This document shows, in pieces, positions 26,608-40,400 of a stretch of DNA of 64,000 bases. The DNA is taken from the NCBI GenBank assembly GCA_023653785.1, contig JAMKCH010058139.1, forward strand, positions 1 through 64,000, given 5' to 3'. Below the pieces are notes generated by a model. That model saw only the letters and a list, made by a program, of their open reading frames with translations, did not search any database and was not told the origin of the DNA. The translations under genes were made by a program, and so were the position numbers. This DNA is from Ophioderma brevispina. Lineage: Eukaryota; Echinodermata; Ophiuroidea; Amphilepidida; Ophiodermatidae. Each line of letters starts with the position of its first letter. Positions within the stretch are counted from its first letter, which is position 1.

Positions 26608-26771
26608 AGCCAAAACGGAATTGATGCATAAACGAAGGTCGACAGGTGTGACCGGGGCACTGGTCGGAACATTCTCTTTTTTAGGGGTGTTATTATGGTA
26701 ATATTGGGGCATTCCACTTCTCAGAAGGAAATGCTCTAATTATCACTTGGTGAAAGGAATCAGTTTCAGTG
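26608..26771 (-). repeat. Right terminal inverted repeat of the GC-rich element
   Basis: It holds the inverse of the left-arm blocks and ends ttcagtg. A small hairpin (ccgttttggataacagccaaaacgg) sits at the inner edge and doubles the ccgttttgg motif. Confidence 0.8.
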
Positions 26772-28334
26772 TAATGATTATAAATTAGCATGTATATCTG
26801 GTAATGTATTATCCTATTTTTCCTTACACATTATTATTACTCGTAATTGACTATTACTGTCATGATTCTATTATGATAGATTGATTGATTGACAAATAAA
26901 TCTGATAAATCTAATTACTTTCATCTTGGATGCTGATAGAAGCAGGTAGTACCCGGGAGTATTGTTTGATTGATGTCCAAAGCAATACTATACATATTTA
27001 TGACTTCAGGACTTTTCAAGGTGGGGGGGGGGGGCCAAATTAATTGTACCACAACATAGCGCATTACTTTTTCTTCGACACAGAAGATTGTCTCTGACTG
27101 GCCCACTTCTTTAATGTTTTTTTGTGCTGTAAAATAATGCAACAATAATAAAGAGAATCAGATTGATAATCATATCAACATCAGATCAGCCCATGTTGCC
27201 CTGCTTGAGCAGAGCTGTAGAGTTTAATCACTGTCTGTCTAAAATCCTAAATAATAGTCCAGCAATCACACTTCCATTTCCTCCTTCCCACGATACTCCA
27301 TTATCTTCCCTTCCTCGGTCAGTGAATGTCAACGACTTTTGACAGATGTGTTTGCCATATACATTTTGTTTGCACTGTCCTTTTGTACGCGCGCGTGTGT
27401 ATGCAGCACTTTTGAATCAACTCCCCGCGTTTTCATCTGCGTTCACGTGCATATCCCATGACGTCACTGACTCGAGCAGGTAGAAGCACTCCTAGTGCAA
27501 TGCTGATGAAGTTATATGTTATGTTTTTGTCCCATTGTTTTTGAATATTATGGACTAAATGAATTTGAACTTGACAGGACATGTCCCCCGGGCTACCGCA
27601 ACAATTGATGTTCCGGGCAGCTGGAGGTTGGAAAGGGAGTGGCAAAGTTGGTTCCTTCTTTCCTTTGATTTCCCATCTAAGACAAGCCTACTTGACATTG
27701 CATCAACAGTGAGGGTTTTCTTTAAAGTTTTCGTTAAGGTTCCGCAAAACTTTTTGAGGATTGTATTTCTGCACAATTACAGCACACACCCAAAAATAAA
27801 GATCCTGAGAATAAATTTGAATGGAAATGTTTTTGCTTTCAAAGGTTACTATTGCCCATTGTCTTGGTATTTTCCAGTTCCATATTTTGTTGAGTCCTCC
27901 TATGCTATTTGAAGACACTTGCTACCATTATTTTCAGGTTTCTGCTTTTATAATACTTTACTTTCTTAATGATAAAATTTTTTTGTTTACTATGGGCTCT
28001 TCTGGGAATCTCATAGACCCTAGGTTTATGAACGGCACCCTTGTAATTGGTTATAAACCTCCCATATCACCGTTTTATCAGGTTATTCAAATTTGGAATA
28101 ACCCTGTAAAATGCATTAATCATGACCTGGCCATGGCTATTCCAAATTAATTAAATAACCCTGATGAGAGCCATATACTCAACTTCAAATGTGCCTTCCA
28201 AAGAAGTGGTCCATGGAATTCATCTGGAACAGTCCAATAGGAACTTACCCACTTTGTTAGGTCTTCAAGAAACATTCTATATTTCAACTTGCAGACTATG
28301 ATGGGATATACGGTGAATACAAGCTGTTGCTTAC
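26772..28334. other. Downstream of the last NUP133 exon found; no gene recognised
   Basis: A 13-base G run lies near 27022. Opposed open frames at 27.56-27.92 kb show no motif. The C-terminal NUP133 exons expected here or further left were not identified. One weak AHLKLSIWLSS reading near 28.18 kb starts after an AG, but it has no donor and runs into a stop. Confidence 0.4.
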
Positions 28335-28453
28335 CTTGTCAAAATCCTTGGTTTGTATGTCATGTAACCAACTAAGATGGTCATGTGACCGGAGAAACTC
28401 ACTTAGCTCTGCATGCTGGGTAAAAGGCTGGGATAGGAGCTTGCCACGCTTAC
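28335..28453 (-). CDS. NUP133: NUP133 exon, [20 protein letters not shown]
   Basis: This is a 119-bp exon with acceptor ctaccag and donor gtaagc, phase 1 in and 0 out. It reads [20 protein letters not shown], then [20 protein letters not shown]. Human has [20 protein letters not shown] and then [20 protein letters not shown]. It is the most 3' exon found. The downstream exons encoding the NUP107-binding end were not recognised. Confidence 0.95.
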
Positions 28454-31400
28454 CTGGTAGGGTAACAAACAGTTCACATTTACATTTTCTTGGAAGGTAG
28501 GGCTACAAAATATATCTCTAATCTGCTATGCATAGGTTTGTTCATAGCCTGCTTTTGTCTTGGATAAATCAGCAAGATGATTTGCATCAAAAATCTGTGG
28601 TCACATTCAGTGCCAAGTCATTTGTTCTTTTTGTTTTTAAGAATTGAGGTAAAAACACAATTAGTGAAAACAGTTCATTGTGTGTAAACAAAAGTTTTGA
28701 GCAATTCATGCTTACTTTGACCAAATTTGATTCAGGGATAAAAAAAAATCATATTTAGCTTGGATTTCTAAACCTCTGCAAACGCTTTGGATGATGTTTT
28801 ATCGTTTTTATTTTGTCAAAGCAGAAATGTAAAAAAAAGTGAAGTGATACAGCTATCAATTTTTCTAATTTGAAATTAGACAAGTGCCATTTGGAATTAT
28901 AATTTTTAAGACTGATTGTAAGGATGTAGGAATACTGCTCAGATTGAACACATTTTAGATAAATGTCCTTAACAAGGATGTTCACTGTTTCAGTAGCATT
29001 TTCAAAACACAGGCCTCTTTATTTCTTTCATATGATGATACTATTACTTATTATCAAAACAAATCACAAACTTACCTTCATCCATGTAATACTTGAATAC
29101 AAAATCAGAGAATCCCTAGAAGGAATGATCAAAACAAGAAAAGAGTGGTTGAAAATTTTGGGGGAAATTTCTTCTCCCCTCCTTGGATGTATACATAGTT
29201 AAGGAAATACAATTTCTGCCTAATGAGAACACCCTATCTGCACCCCCATCCCGACTGCAATATACCACTTATACCACTTTTCTACAGCCAGCTGTTAACA
29301 TGCATATCAATTATGCTGCCTTTTAATTAAATCAGGCCTCAAACTGTGACAATCTACCAATTCCCTTTAAGTAATTTTCATGTTTGTTCATCATGCTCTG
29401 TTTGGAGCTTATGTGGTTGTGAATATTGCCATAACAGAGACATGACAACAGCCAGCATGCCGTGCACAACCCAGCAAACCCATGCTATTTCAACTATGTC
29501 ATGGCAATTAACATGGCCTTGAGCTTGGAAGCATCAATCACTCTGTGTGAGGGATGCAGTGAATTTCTTTAGTCACTGAGTCATTCATTGTGTGTTACAT
29601 CAAGACTTTAATGAAGTCTGAAAGATGTGAACTCCAACTGTTGATATTTCTGTGTTAAAAAAATAGGATGCTCTCTAATGGCAGTGCCAACAAATGGCAC
29701 CACTTTACTGAGTCAATGTCTTTTCCCTATAAGGTTTATTTCCCGATTCAATTACGATGCTGACGCTATAATATGATCAGTACCAAAAAATGCTCGGAAT
29801 CAATTTGTACGTAACATATTCCCTCTTTACGGCCACATTTATCAAACACAAGCACCACACAGCGTCCACCCAGTCCATCTGTTGCACCATATTATGCCTA
29901 TGCTATTCTTTATCAGTTGCAGGAGAGAGGCCCACTTATCTGGCAATGATCAAAGTGTAGCTATTCTCAAATTGTCAGAAATATGAAGTGATTTCATTGC
30001 TTTAACATAATCCTAAAGTGTATATCACATCACTTCACACTTCAAGCCCAAAGGAGTATAACACCAACATAAACTTTGCTGTGCAATGCTTTACCTGATT
30101 GTGAAAACTGTTTCATGTATCTCTGCAGTCTTTCCTCATTACCAGTTTGCTCACATAGTTCCACCAGGATCTTATAGTCACAGTACTTCTCTGCCAATGA
30201 AGCTGCTCTCTCGTGTTGACCCTCAGCAACTAAACAAATGATGGAACAATACGATAGTGAGAAGATTAATGTCGCAAAAGCATATTCCTGTCACTTCAAT
30301 GGGAAATAGAGGGTGTCAAAATCAATGGAGAGCAGTTAAAAAGAAAATATGAAAGAAATGTAAATTATGCTATAAGAGATCACTGAAGCCAGTAAGCAGG
30401 ACTTCAAGATGAACATGCAGAAAACTATGATAATGACAAGCCCCCTTGTAACAAACAAGACAGTCATTGTCAGAGGTTGCCGCATTGAGGATGTAGAAGA
30501 ATTTATACCTTGGACAGTGGTTTAGCTTGAAAGAAAAGGAACAAGAGCTGAAGATAAGGGATAGAGGAGAATCACACTTGGATGGAGAGAGTATGGTAAA
30601 CTTGTTAACATCATGAGATGAGATAAAATATACTGATGTGTCCAAAAAGAAAGTTTTTCAACCAATGTATAGTCTTGTTCAAGACACTCTTTTGTCTCTG
30701 TTACTCACTAATTGTTGTCTTACCTAATGGCATTATAAGTTTAGATCTCTGCTGATGATAGCTGTGTTCTACCTCTGTGTAGCGGTTTGATTGTTGTCCC
30801 TCACTCTCTCTGATAGATTGTAGTTGAGTAACAAAGCCATCAAGAACCAGGTCTGTCATCTCCATGATTTGCTGGAATAGCATGCCACGTGTCTGCACAT
30901 CCTCTGCATTGGGTAAACCCTGGCCTACTGTTAACATGTGCTGTGGGAATTCAGCAAAAAATACACAAATCAACTCGCATAACTCTTTGCGCATATTCAT
31001 AAGTACTTCTCTGCACAGTGCACATGCTTAAAGCTTATTGCTAAAGATTTTTGTATGTACTTAAATGTTTCAAGTCTTCCATTGTGATTTGTGAATGGAG
31101 TCAAATGTCACAGGGAGTCATTAGAGGTCAATCTGTGTAGTACATAGATTATAGTACATCCCACATGAGCATTGGACCAGTTTCAAATTATTCTGTCAAT
31201 ACATACAAGAATGAGTCCTATACTTGCAGTGGTTTACAAATGGGTCAAAAGAGTCATTACAGGTCAATCTGTGTACACTCCACATAAGGCCAGTGGTTCT
31301 GCTGAATGAGTATGAAGTTAAATGGTGAATTGATACCAGAGTACAATGCCAAAAAGTGCAGGATGCAGAAAGGTGAAGATACACAGAAACACACACTACC

Positions 31401-34400
31401 AAAGCAATCCTTATTTGCCTATTGGTAGAGAGACAACACAACAAAACTTGAATCAAATTTCATATTAGATGAATATTTGGTAATATGAATATTTGTGAAA
31501 GGGATTGTAAACATGTAATCAAGAAATTAGATTCTCAAACATTGTGAATGGAACAGTGCTCTTTTCCTTCTTGATGGTAACACATTTTTGGATGGGAAAT
31601 TGGATAACTACCATTGAAGTACTATCTCTAGTTACACAAGAATACTTGAGAATCTGACCCAAGTTATATTATTTCACACAATATAATTTCTATGATAAAA
31701 TTGTATATTTACCTGTTGTGATACTAAATGTCTCATTCCTTTGGGACCAGTAGAGGCTGTATTGGAAACAAAGTGTTGGCAACAAAAATCTTAATTACAG
31801 CATTTCACTATACTTTACTATTAACAGAATTACTTCCAAATCCATAAAAACACAGGACTTGTTTTTAATTGAAAGAATATTATTTAGTTTTGTAAGATAA
31901 GACACATCCCAATCCTAATACATTAGGGTGATAAAATTGACAATTAAAAATTCAATGTTTGTCCAATATTTGGAGAAAAAAAAATAGTCCAAAACCTTTA
32001 TTTTGATTAGGAACAAGCTACGCTGCATTGACCAGAAGTGAAAAATATTTTTTAATTACAAAAATGCAGTGCTGTATTTCATTTAAGTAACTTGAAAGCT
32101 GCAATGTTGAATTCGAGCATGGACAAATAGTGCTGTGTTTTCCCATTAGTAATGCTCATAGAACGCGGGCATACCGCATTGTCTATACTAAACGCCCCAG
32201 GGTGTGAAATTTGTTACAAACGGGGCGTTTATTATAGGTCATAAGTTTAGTTATATTCCCATTTCAAACCATAGCCAGCACTGTCTGATATTCCTTGGTG
32301 CTCCTGCATAAGAAAACATTGATGTTTGAACAACATCAACAATGGTTGCATCCTCACCTATACAAAAATAGTATATCTGCATGCTAAAATGGTCTATTTA
32401 ACCCACTTGTACATGGAGAGATGTCATTTAAAAAAAAATCTACTTATGTCAAAGGTATCTACACTTTAATTTGACAATGTACTTGGTGAGTTTCAGGCCG
32501 GCAAATCTTCCACCATTTCACACTTGCAATTGTTATTAAAAGGATTAGCAGCAATTATGCGAGAGAATAAAAATATATGGAAATGATTTTTTTAGCTTAT
32601 AAATCAAAGAAAAGTAGGTACAATTCCATACAACAACTAGTTTAATGTAGGAACAAAAACACCAAATAGTGTAAAAATGAAGTATTTGGGGGAAATTTGT
32701 CATCCCGTCTCTCGCAAAAGACATACAGCGATGACGTCTGAAAAACTGCACCAAACAGCCGATTGTGGTTTACACCATTACAGAATAAACAAAGATCAAT
32801 AATATTTGTATTGAGGTCAAACTGTACAGGGAATGATACACAATATTACGCTCATAAATCTGGGATATTCACACGGAAAGGCTTTTTTGATCGCAAGTCA
32901 GAATTTTGATACGCACATATAGAAATTACAGAATCAGATAAAAAGTACTGCCTTATCTTTAATACACGGATTTCAAGCCAACCACTTGCAGGTTATGTTA
33001 GCACATCCATGCCAGTCACAAAAATACCAAGATATGAATTTTAATGATTTTTATGTTTCGGATCAGCAAATCGCTGCTTATCCCTTTAATTATCAGTGTA
33101 TACTTGCATATATGGCAGTATTCACTCCTTTTGATTTCAAAATCAAATTAGTCAAAATGTTTGGAACACTTAAAAAATCACTGACCTGTCCATGGAACAT
33201 ACTCTTTTTGGTTTTGAGATTGTCTCCCATGGGCTTGGTACACCAGGGACTTGGAAATTCTAAGATGCCAAGCTTCTTCTAAGGTACTCTGAAGAAAACA
33301 AATTGTACATATGTATCAAAACATAGACACACTAAGTAACAATGATATAGATGGAGTTTTTCTCTGAAAGTTGTTCTCTTTCTGTTGTCACTGCTGTTTA
33401 CATGAAATACATAGGAACAATTTGATACAAAACAAACAAACAAACAAATAGGAGGACTCTCATTTGAGGTGGTCTGAAGGCTGGAAGGATGACGAGACCA
33501 AGTAGCACTATAGGACAAGGTTCTATGTATCCAGCTTATTTCATCCTGCAAAGCACTCTGGGAAAAAATGATCTTGCCTGTGGGGTAAGGTAGGGCCATA
33601 TGGAATTGGATTGTTAGTTTCCAGTTGACTGTTTGGAAAAAAGATGAGGTCACTATTTCATTATTCATTTATTTCACCCAAATCAATAGTTTCACGAAGA
33701 ATATTCTCACAATTAAGCACCCCCATTGTACCAGACTACACATTCAAGTTCAAAAAGCATCGGAAAAATAGGAATTAGCCTTTTTTGGGGTGGAAATGGG
33801 GATGAACAGGCATTTTTGGACATGGATGATGGGGAATGTATGACTCATGATTGTACAATTGATTTAAACAGGGCCGTAGCCAGGGGGTGCGCCGCACCCC
33901 CCAAAAGGAAAACGCAAATCTACACAAAAGGTCCGCTTATCGTGTGAAGTTTGCCGTGTTTTACCTCAATGCCAGCCCGAGGCATATTTGAACCGAGGTT
34001 CAACTTCTAATAGATAAATTTCCAGAGAAGTAATGTTTTTTATACATAAAAATAACTGTTCCAAATTGTAAAAAAATCGCAGAGCTTTCAGGGTTCTCCC
34101 CCTGGACTGGACTGCACCCCACCTGTTAGCTCTTGGGCTTCGCTCTCGAAAGGGTCCCTTGGCTACGGGCCTGATTGTTACAATTCATGTGCCAAAACAT
34201 TTTGGACAACACTGAGTGTTGAACAATTGACTTCAACAGTAGGCCATCACTACACTATGTTACTAGTAGCCGACCAGAGAGTAGGGCTAGCCATACCCCC
34301 TCCCCATCCCATGAAGTGACGCCTATGAGCCCTGATAAGACCCCATTTTTAGTATCGTTGTCACCCAAAGCCCCATTGTTTAAAAAAAATCTCGCCAAAA

Positions 34401-37400
34401 ACCCATATTTTTTTGAAAATTTTACACTGTCATCCAAAGACCCCTATTTTTTGGAGTTCTTGTCCTCTGGGTTTGGAAGCACAGCCTTACACCTTAAATT
34501 TCATATGTGAGTACCCCCCCCCCCACGGGTAGCATCTCCCCAATCAGAACTGCCTACTCTCACATTCATTTCATACTGACACATCTAGTTGATGTAAAGA
34601 AATGGTATGAACCAATTCACCTTTTACCTGTAAACCATAGAGCTAGTTGTAGTGGGTAAATTCAACACGAACGAACGCAATAAGACATGCATTTTTGCAA
34701 GGTAGCCGAATTCAGAAGTCTTGTGTACACATCAAATGAGCATCCTGGAAATGCTCTTTACTGTTTTCCTTTTAAGCTGCTTTTCTCCTCTCAAAAATGG
34801 GCAATTTGTTGCTGCTATTTCAAAATTTACCAATAATTGACGCCGCCCATGCGTCCCGCTATGCGTTCACTCCGGGGTTCACTCATTCAGCCTTCAGGAC
34901 TCGCCGCGCCAAGACTTCCATAAAAATCATGTAAACCCATTCATGTCACTCAGCATTCGTCACAGATAACCTACGCATGACGACGCCTATTCAGGATATA
35001 GCCATTGGATATAGTGCATCGAAATAGGGCACGATCGTACTTGGCTATTTTTGTAGACTACGCAGTAGCGGCGTCCATCAACATGATGAATACATTTCAC
35101 ATACAAATTTCTCCGGTCATCGTCAGATTTTGTAGAGAGACAACAATCCATAAATAAAGTCGCGGAACTTGCAAACTTGGTGCGCATTTTCACATATTCC
35201 TACTGATTTTGACTTAAATCTTGAAATTTCTTGCTGTAAATTGAAATAATGCTAAATATTTGAAATAATGAATTACGCGGGCGTTTTCAGACGCGGGCGG
35301 TCAACTGGAAACTAACAATCCAATTCCATTGGCCTTAGAATTCAGCCTTAGCATAAAGAAAAAAAAATGGTCACAAATCAATTTTTATACCAGAGTTAGT
35401 AAAACCCGATAGGTTTATTCTTACCTGCAGGATTGGGTTGACATTTTTGATCATCTTCACTGTGTCTGGAGGGCTTAGTTCAGCAGTCAAGGATTCTTGC
35501 TCTTGTTCTACTAGTGACTCCAAAATTTCCTGGATTCCAGATACCTGAAAGCAAACAAGAATATTAATTAACAAAAATACTGCAAGTAAACTTGCATCAC
35601 CCCCTGGCAAGATGGCAGTCTGGAACATGACCTCAGATAACCTTTGACCTTGGTCCATTACCTTTGACATCATCCACATATGCAAAAACCCCTATTGCAC
35701 CTTAACCCCAAGTCTGATATAATATTGGATGATTTGAGTAGGATACAAGAATTTATCGGTTAAGCTACGAGTTTTGAAAATATTGTGCGAGTCGCGGAGC
35801 GACGAGCGCAATATTTTCAAAACTCATAGCGAGACTGATAAATTCTTGTATCCTGCGATAAAATTCATCCAATATTATCATTATTATGTTTTCAGAATCT
35901 GACTTGAACCTGGCTTCAAAGTTTAGAATAACTAGATCCTATAACATTAGTGAAAAGTATAAACACCACTTATGGGAACTATCAATATTTTAAAAGTGAA
36001 CACCAGGAAGTAACAAATAAATTGAACCAGTTGACAACTAGGAAAACCAAAGAAATGGAGCCAGTAGACACTAGGAACCACCAAAGAAATGGAACCAGAA
36101 GACACCAAGAATCACCCACAAAATTTCAAACAGTAGACAGCAAAACCCAAAATAATGACACCCAAAGAAATGGAACATCCCTAGACTACTTCAGCCAATC
36201 AGAAGCCTCCCAGAAAAACTCATGTCCTGGTCTTTTAAAACTCATGTCATGGTCTCAAAAACTCATGTCACTGTCTCAGGTACATGTTTTATTGTACATT
36301 AAGCTGTGTATAAAGGCATTGGATGGAAGATTCTGAAAACATAATAATAGTTTAAACCAGACTTAAACTTTTCGAAGGAGACGCAAAAAACGAAAACCTA
36401 ACCAAACTGGAACACACACACACATACATACGGACATGCACGCCCTAACAATATCCCCCTCTGCTTTTCAAGCCAGGGGGATAAAGGGGGGATAAAATGA
36501 TAGGGGGATAAAATGATAAGTAGTAGTCAAATCAATGTCTTATTTCAGCAGTCATGTTATTCCTTCTTTTCTTTGAACTTGTCTGTAAAATTTCATGATT
36601 CCATAAAACTTGAAAGAAACACCAAATTAGTAAAACACAGTGTTACAAGAAATGTGAAGTATACTGATCTTATTAAATCAAATTTGAGTTAAACATTTTA
36701 TACTAACTTACTCCTGCATGATTTTCAAACAAAACAAGTTATTGTACACTCTCACTTGGCATTGTCTTCAAAATTGATGTATATCATTGGTAAATAACAA
36801 ATGGCATTGGCAATTAATTGTTTGGAGTGTAAAGGTAGTCCCATACTCAATGAGCATGGGGACATGCCGGTAGAGCAGTATTGCAAACACAGACTCTGCA
36901 GTATGGAGTAGGGTGGCGAGTTCCTTTCTCCGCCGCCTGTATCTTTGCCAGTCTAAATAGACCAGCCACCCATTTAGGTTACACACCACTAACTCACTTA
37001 TACACAGTAGTCTATGGGAAAAATGGCAACTTTGAGCATGTTTCTTTCACATTAAAACTCTCACAGAGGAAATACAACAACATCACCCCAAAGTACAAGC
37101 TGAAATCACCAAATAACCAAATTTTGAACATATGATGAACCGGAAAAAATGTTAGTTCGAATCACCAAACTTGCCCGATGTCAGACCGGCACCAGCACCA
37201 CAAGATTCTCTATAGTCGACAAGCTAGTAATTTGCAAAATCGAGTGAAATTGATGACCAGCGGAGTAAATTCTCAAATTCACTGTCCCAAATGCCGCCTT
37301 AGTTTGGGAAAACATACCAGTCTATCAGTCCAATCATTGAATATTTCATCACGTTCTAATAAACTAGTGTGCATTTTCAGACATTTTAAAGCAAGCACTT

Positions 37401-40400
37401 TTTCCAGATGCCATTGCAAAGAAAGTAGTCCACCCAAGATTTTGATCCTTACGCAGCCGTGTTAGTGGTGTTTAACCTTCACAGCTGGCGGGGGGAACGG
37501 GGCAATCGAAGAGCATTGGGTAAGGACGGTGAGCACTTGACTATTTACCTATCCGCTACCCTCGCTTTGAGTGTATAGACAACAGTAATATTAGCAACAG
37601 TAATAATACATCTCGGTAAGAAGCACATCTTGTGGGGTGAGTCCAGTCGGTATCCGTGGTCACGGCCTCTCTATTAAGCACACCCCGGGATGGCACTGTC
37701 TAGCATATTGGGATGTCATGTAAGGCAATACGTATAAGTTAAGAGGACGTTATGATCCCATGTTTGTTATGCAATAAGCCGTTGAACAATTTCAGATTCA
37801 CGATGCATTTGGGTAATATCCGACGCTCTTTTTGAAGATAAACAAAACAAGGCTACTGTACAATTTCATGTGGTGAAGTTTGACGTTTTCACAAAATAGT
37901 ATTCTAAATCAGGGTTTTTAAACAGGTTTATCTTTTCCATGTGTGTATGTTATATTCAACTTTATTTAATAACTGTCATGAGGGAATTGAGACCGCATAG
38001 TTCATAAAACCCAAGTAAGAGGTATTTTTGTGAAAAAGGCAAAGGTCACCACATTGAAATTGTGCCAGTAGCCTCGTTTTGTTGATCTATAAAAAGATCG
38101 TAGGATATTACCCAATGCATATTTGAATTCTGAAATTGTGAAATGAAAGGGTTATACAAACTGGTTTGAGGTCATTATCACATGAGCTGCAGAATGAATG
38201 TTAATACGACCTCAAAACAGTGATATTTCTGTATTGCAATAAGAACAGGGGATACAAATATCATTCAGTAACATTGAATGCACCCCAAAATATCAAATAA
38301 GGCCTGTTCCTTAAATTTAAAAATAAGTCATCTTTTCTAGGTTTTCACAAGCAATGATACACTTCAGAGTACAACTCAAGAGATGTTTGCAAAATGGAGC
38401 GACTAGGTCACACAGCAGCTTACCCACAAGGACTAAGCTGACCGTGCCATCATGCGCACATCTTCATGCTGAAGTATAATTACCACAATTTTGAACGCGA
38501 AAACACCAATTTTGCAGCCTAAACTGACATAGTTTAAAGGGACAATCAGTTTTATTTTTATCAAAAATTGATGTTTTTTGGAAGAATGGAATCAGTCATG
38601 ACTTAAAACCCCACCTTCGAATTATTTTTTTTTTTGCATCCAAACAGTTAAACTGCCAATGAGAAGTATGGTGATAGCATAGGCCACTCCTAGGGAGAGG
38701 AGTCACTCTGGGGTCCCCTGATGCTGGTGGGGTGGTGGTATTATTGTAGTTTTGACAATATACCCAACTTTGGTTTTACAAAAGCTTTTTGTGTGAAGTG
38801 ACCTACTTATTTTCCCAGCCAATGAGTCCTGCTGACAACCCTGGGAGCACCCCTGTGGACATGACTACATGGGTAATAGTGCTGTAAACTCCTACAATCT
38901 GCCAATATTTGGGCCGCAATAGTTGCTGCAGAAAAAGATATGTTAATAAATGAATAGTGCGTGCAGCAATAACACAGTGTAGTGGAATATTTGACACGCT
39001 CAATGCCACATTTATACTGCGTTATGCATGTTGCTTTGTAGGCCAATGCAATTTTAAGCAGCATGACATCACCACGCATCACTTTGTCTCCCTGGATTGA
39101 AACATTTTAACTAAGAAAACAAGATTACTTTTTTTTTGGCATATTAGATGGTGTCATATGGATGGCATCCAATATTTTGAGTGGTAGAATCCACCATATA
39201 AAATATTGGATGCCCATCCATTACGACACCATCTAAGATTGGCCAAAACAAAAAATCTCATCTGTTTGTTCTCTACCTTAAAGGGATAAGCAGCCTTTTG
39301 CTAATCTGAACTTGAAAAAGTCATCATAATTCATAATTTTTGTATTTTTTGTCAACTGGCATGGATAGGCGAATATAACCTGTGAGTGGTTGCTTACAAT
39401 CCATTTTTAAAAAGACTAGCATTACTTTTTTATCTAATTCTGTAATTCCTATACTGCTTCAAAGTCCGACTTGAGATCAAAAAGCCTTTTCCAGTGAATA
39501 TCCCAGATTTTAAAAGCGTGATATTGTGCACCATGCTCACTACGTTTGACCTCAAACACAACATTACTGATCTTTGTTTATTTCTGTACAGTTCTAAACC
39601 ACAATCCCCTTTTTAGTGTAAGCATTTTTGAGACACTATCGCTGTATATTTATTTTTGGGAGACGGTAAGACAAATTTCCTCAAATACTCCTTTTTTTCA
39701 CTATTGTGTGGTTTGTTTCTACATTAAAGCAGTTATTGGAACTTTCTCTGATTTATAATAAAATGCATTCCACAATTTTTCGATTCTCTCGCATTATCGC
39801 TACTAATCACTCTTTAATAATCATCCAGTTCAGTACTCATTATACATAGCTACTTACACAGTGTTTTTATTCCTGAGGGCCATGGCAGCAGCAAGTTTTT
39901 CAGCATGTCACATCATAGGTAAGTGGCAAGATGTCCTATCTCTCACAGTTTACAGCATGCACTAATCAGTAAACAAGTAAAAAAATTGAGAGATGAGACA
40001 CCATTCTTAGTGCAGGGCAAAGTAAAAATGGCTTTCTCACTATCCCCTATAAATGATTTCTACTTCTTTTTTTAATTCCTGTATGTCTTTTATATAATAA
40101 TGACGTCATTTCCTAAACAAATTTAAATTTGCAAGGAAGTCGAGTTTTCCTAATTCCCAACCCAGTTGTAAATCGCAAACCTAAATAATTCTGATAAGCT
40201 ACCATCTAAAACATTGATCTACTAAAAAATGTTCCAGAGCAACAACATTAAAGAAATCAGTCAACCCCATTACTTCACAGCTGTTTGAAAGTCTCATTTA
40301 TAATGACAAAAACAAGAATAACACAAAAATATCAATGGTGACACAATGTTGACACCTAATTGATTCCTTGATTCCACTATACTACATCATGTCAATTTGA

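Larger units (their letters stand above)
20141..26771. mobile_element. 6.6-kb GC-rich element with about 170-bp terminal inverted repeats
   Basis: The left arm (20141-20313) begins CACTGAAG. It contains tctgagagtggaatgcccca, cacccctaaaaaagagaatg, cacccctgtcgacctt and ttccgttttggct. The right arm (26608-26771) carries the same blocks in inverse order and ends ttcagtg. The outermost CACTG recalls CACTA/EnSpm termini, but the flanking bases (ttt and taa) do not form a clean duplication, so the superfamily is undecided. From about 20750 to 26110 the core is clearly GC-rich against an AT-rich window. It is poor in stops and repetitive, and no transposase, THAP, zinc-finger or RNase-H motif was seen. 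It is probably a non-autonomous carrier of foreign or expanded repeat DNA. Confidence 0.75.

Noticed and set aside
27559..28150. Overlapping plus-strand open frames of 117 and 109 codons
   Set aside because: Phe/Ile/Leu-rich AT-derived frames without motifs. Opposed frames of similar length overlap them.
35950..36336. 128-codon plus-strand frame rich in Asn, Gln and Thr
   Set aside because: It arises from an imperfect 34-bp tandem repeat inside a TIR-bounded element and has no domain.
38808..38926. Minus-strand open segment with an acceptor-like ctgcag and a donor-like gtaggt, reading [16 protein letters not shown]
   Set aside because: It does not fit any NUP133 segment expected here, and the phase does not join the neighbouring exons.
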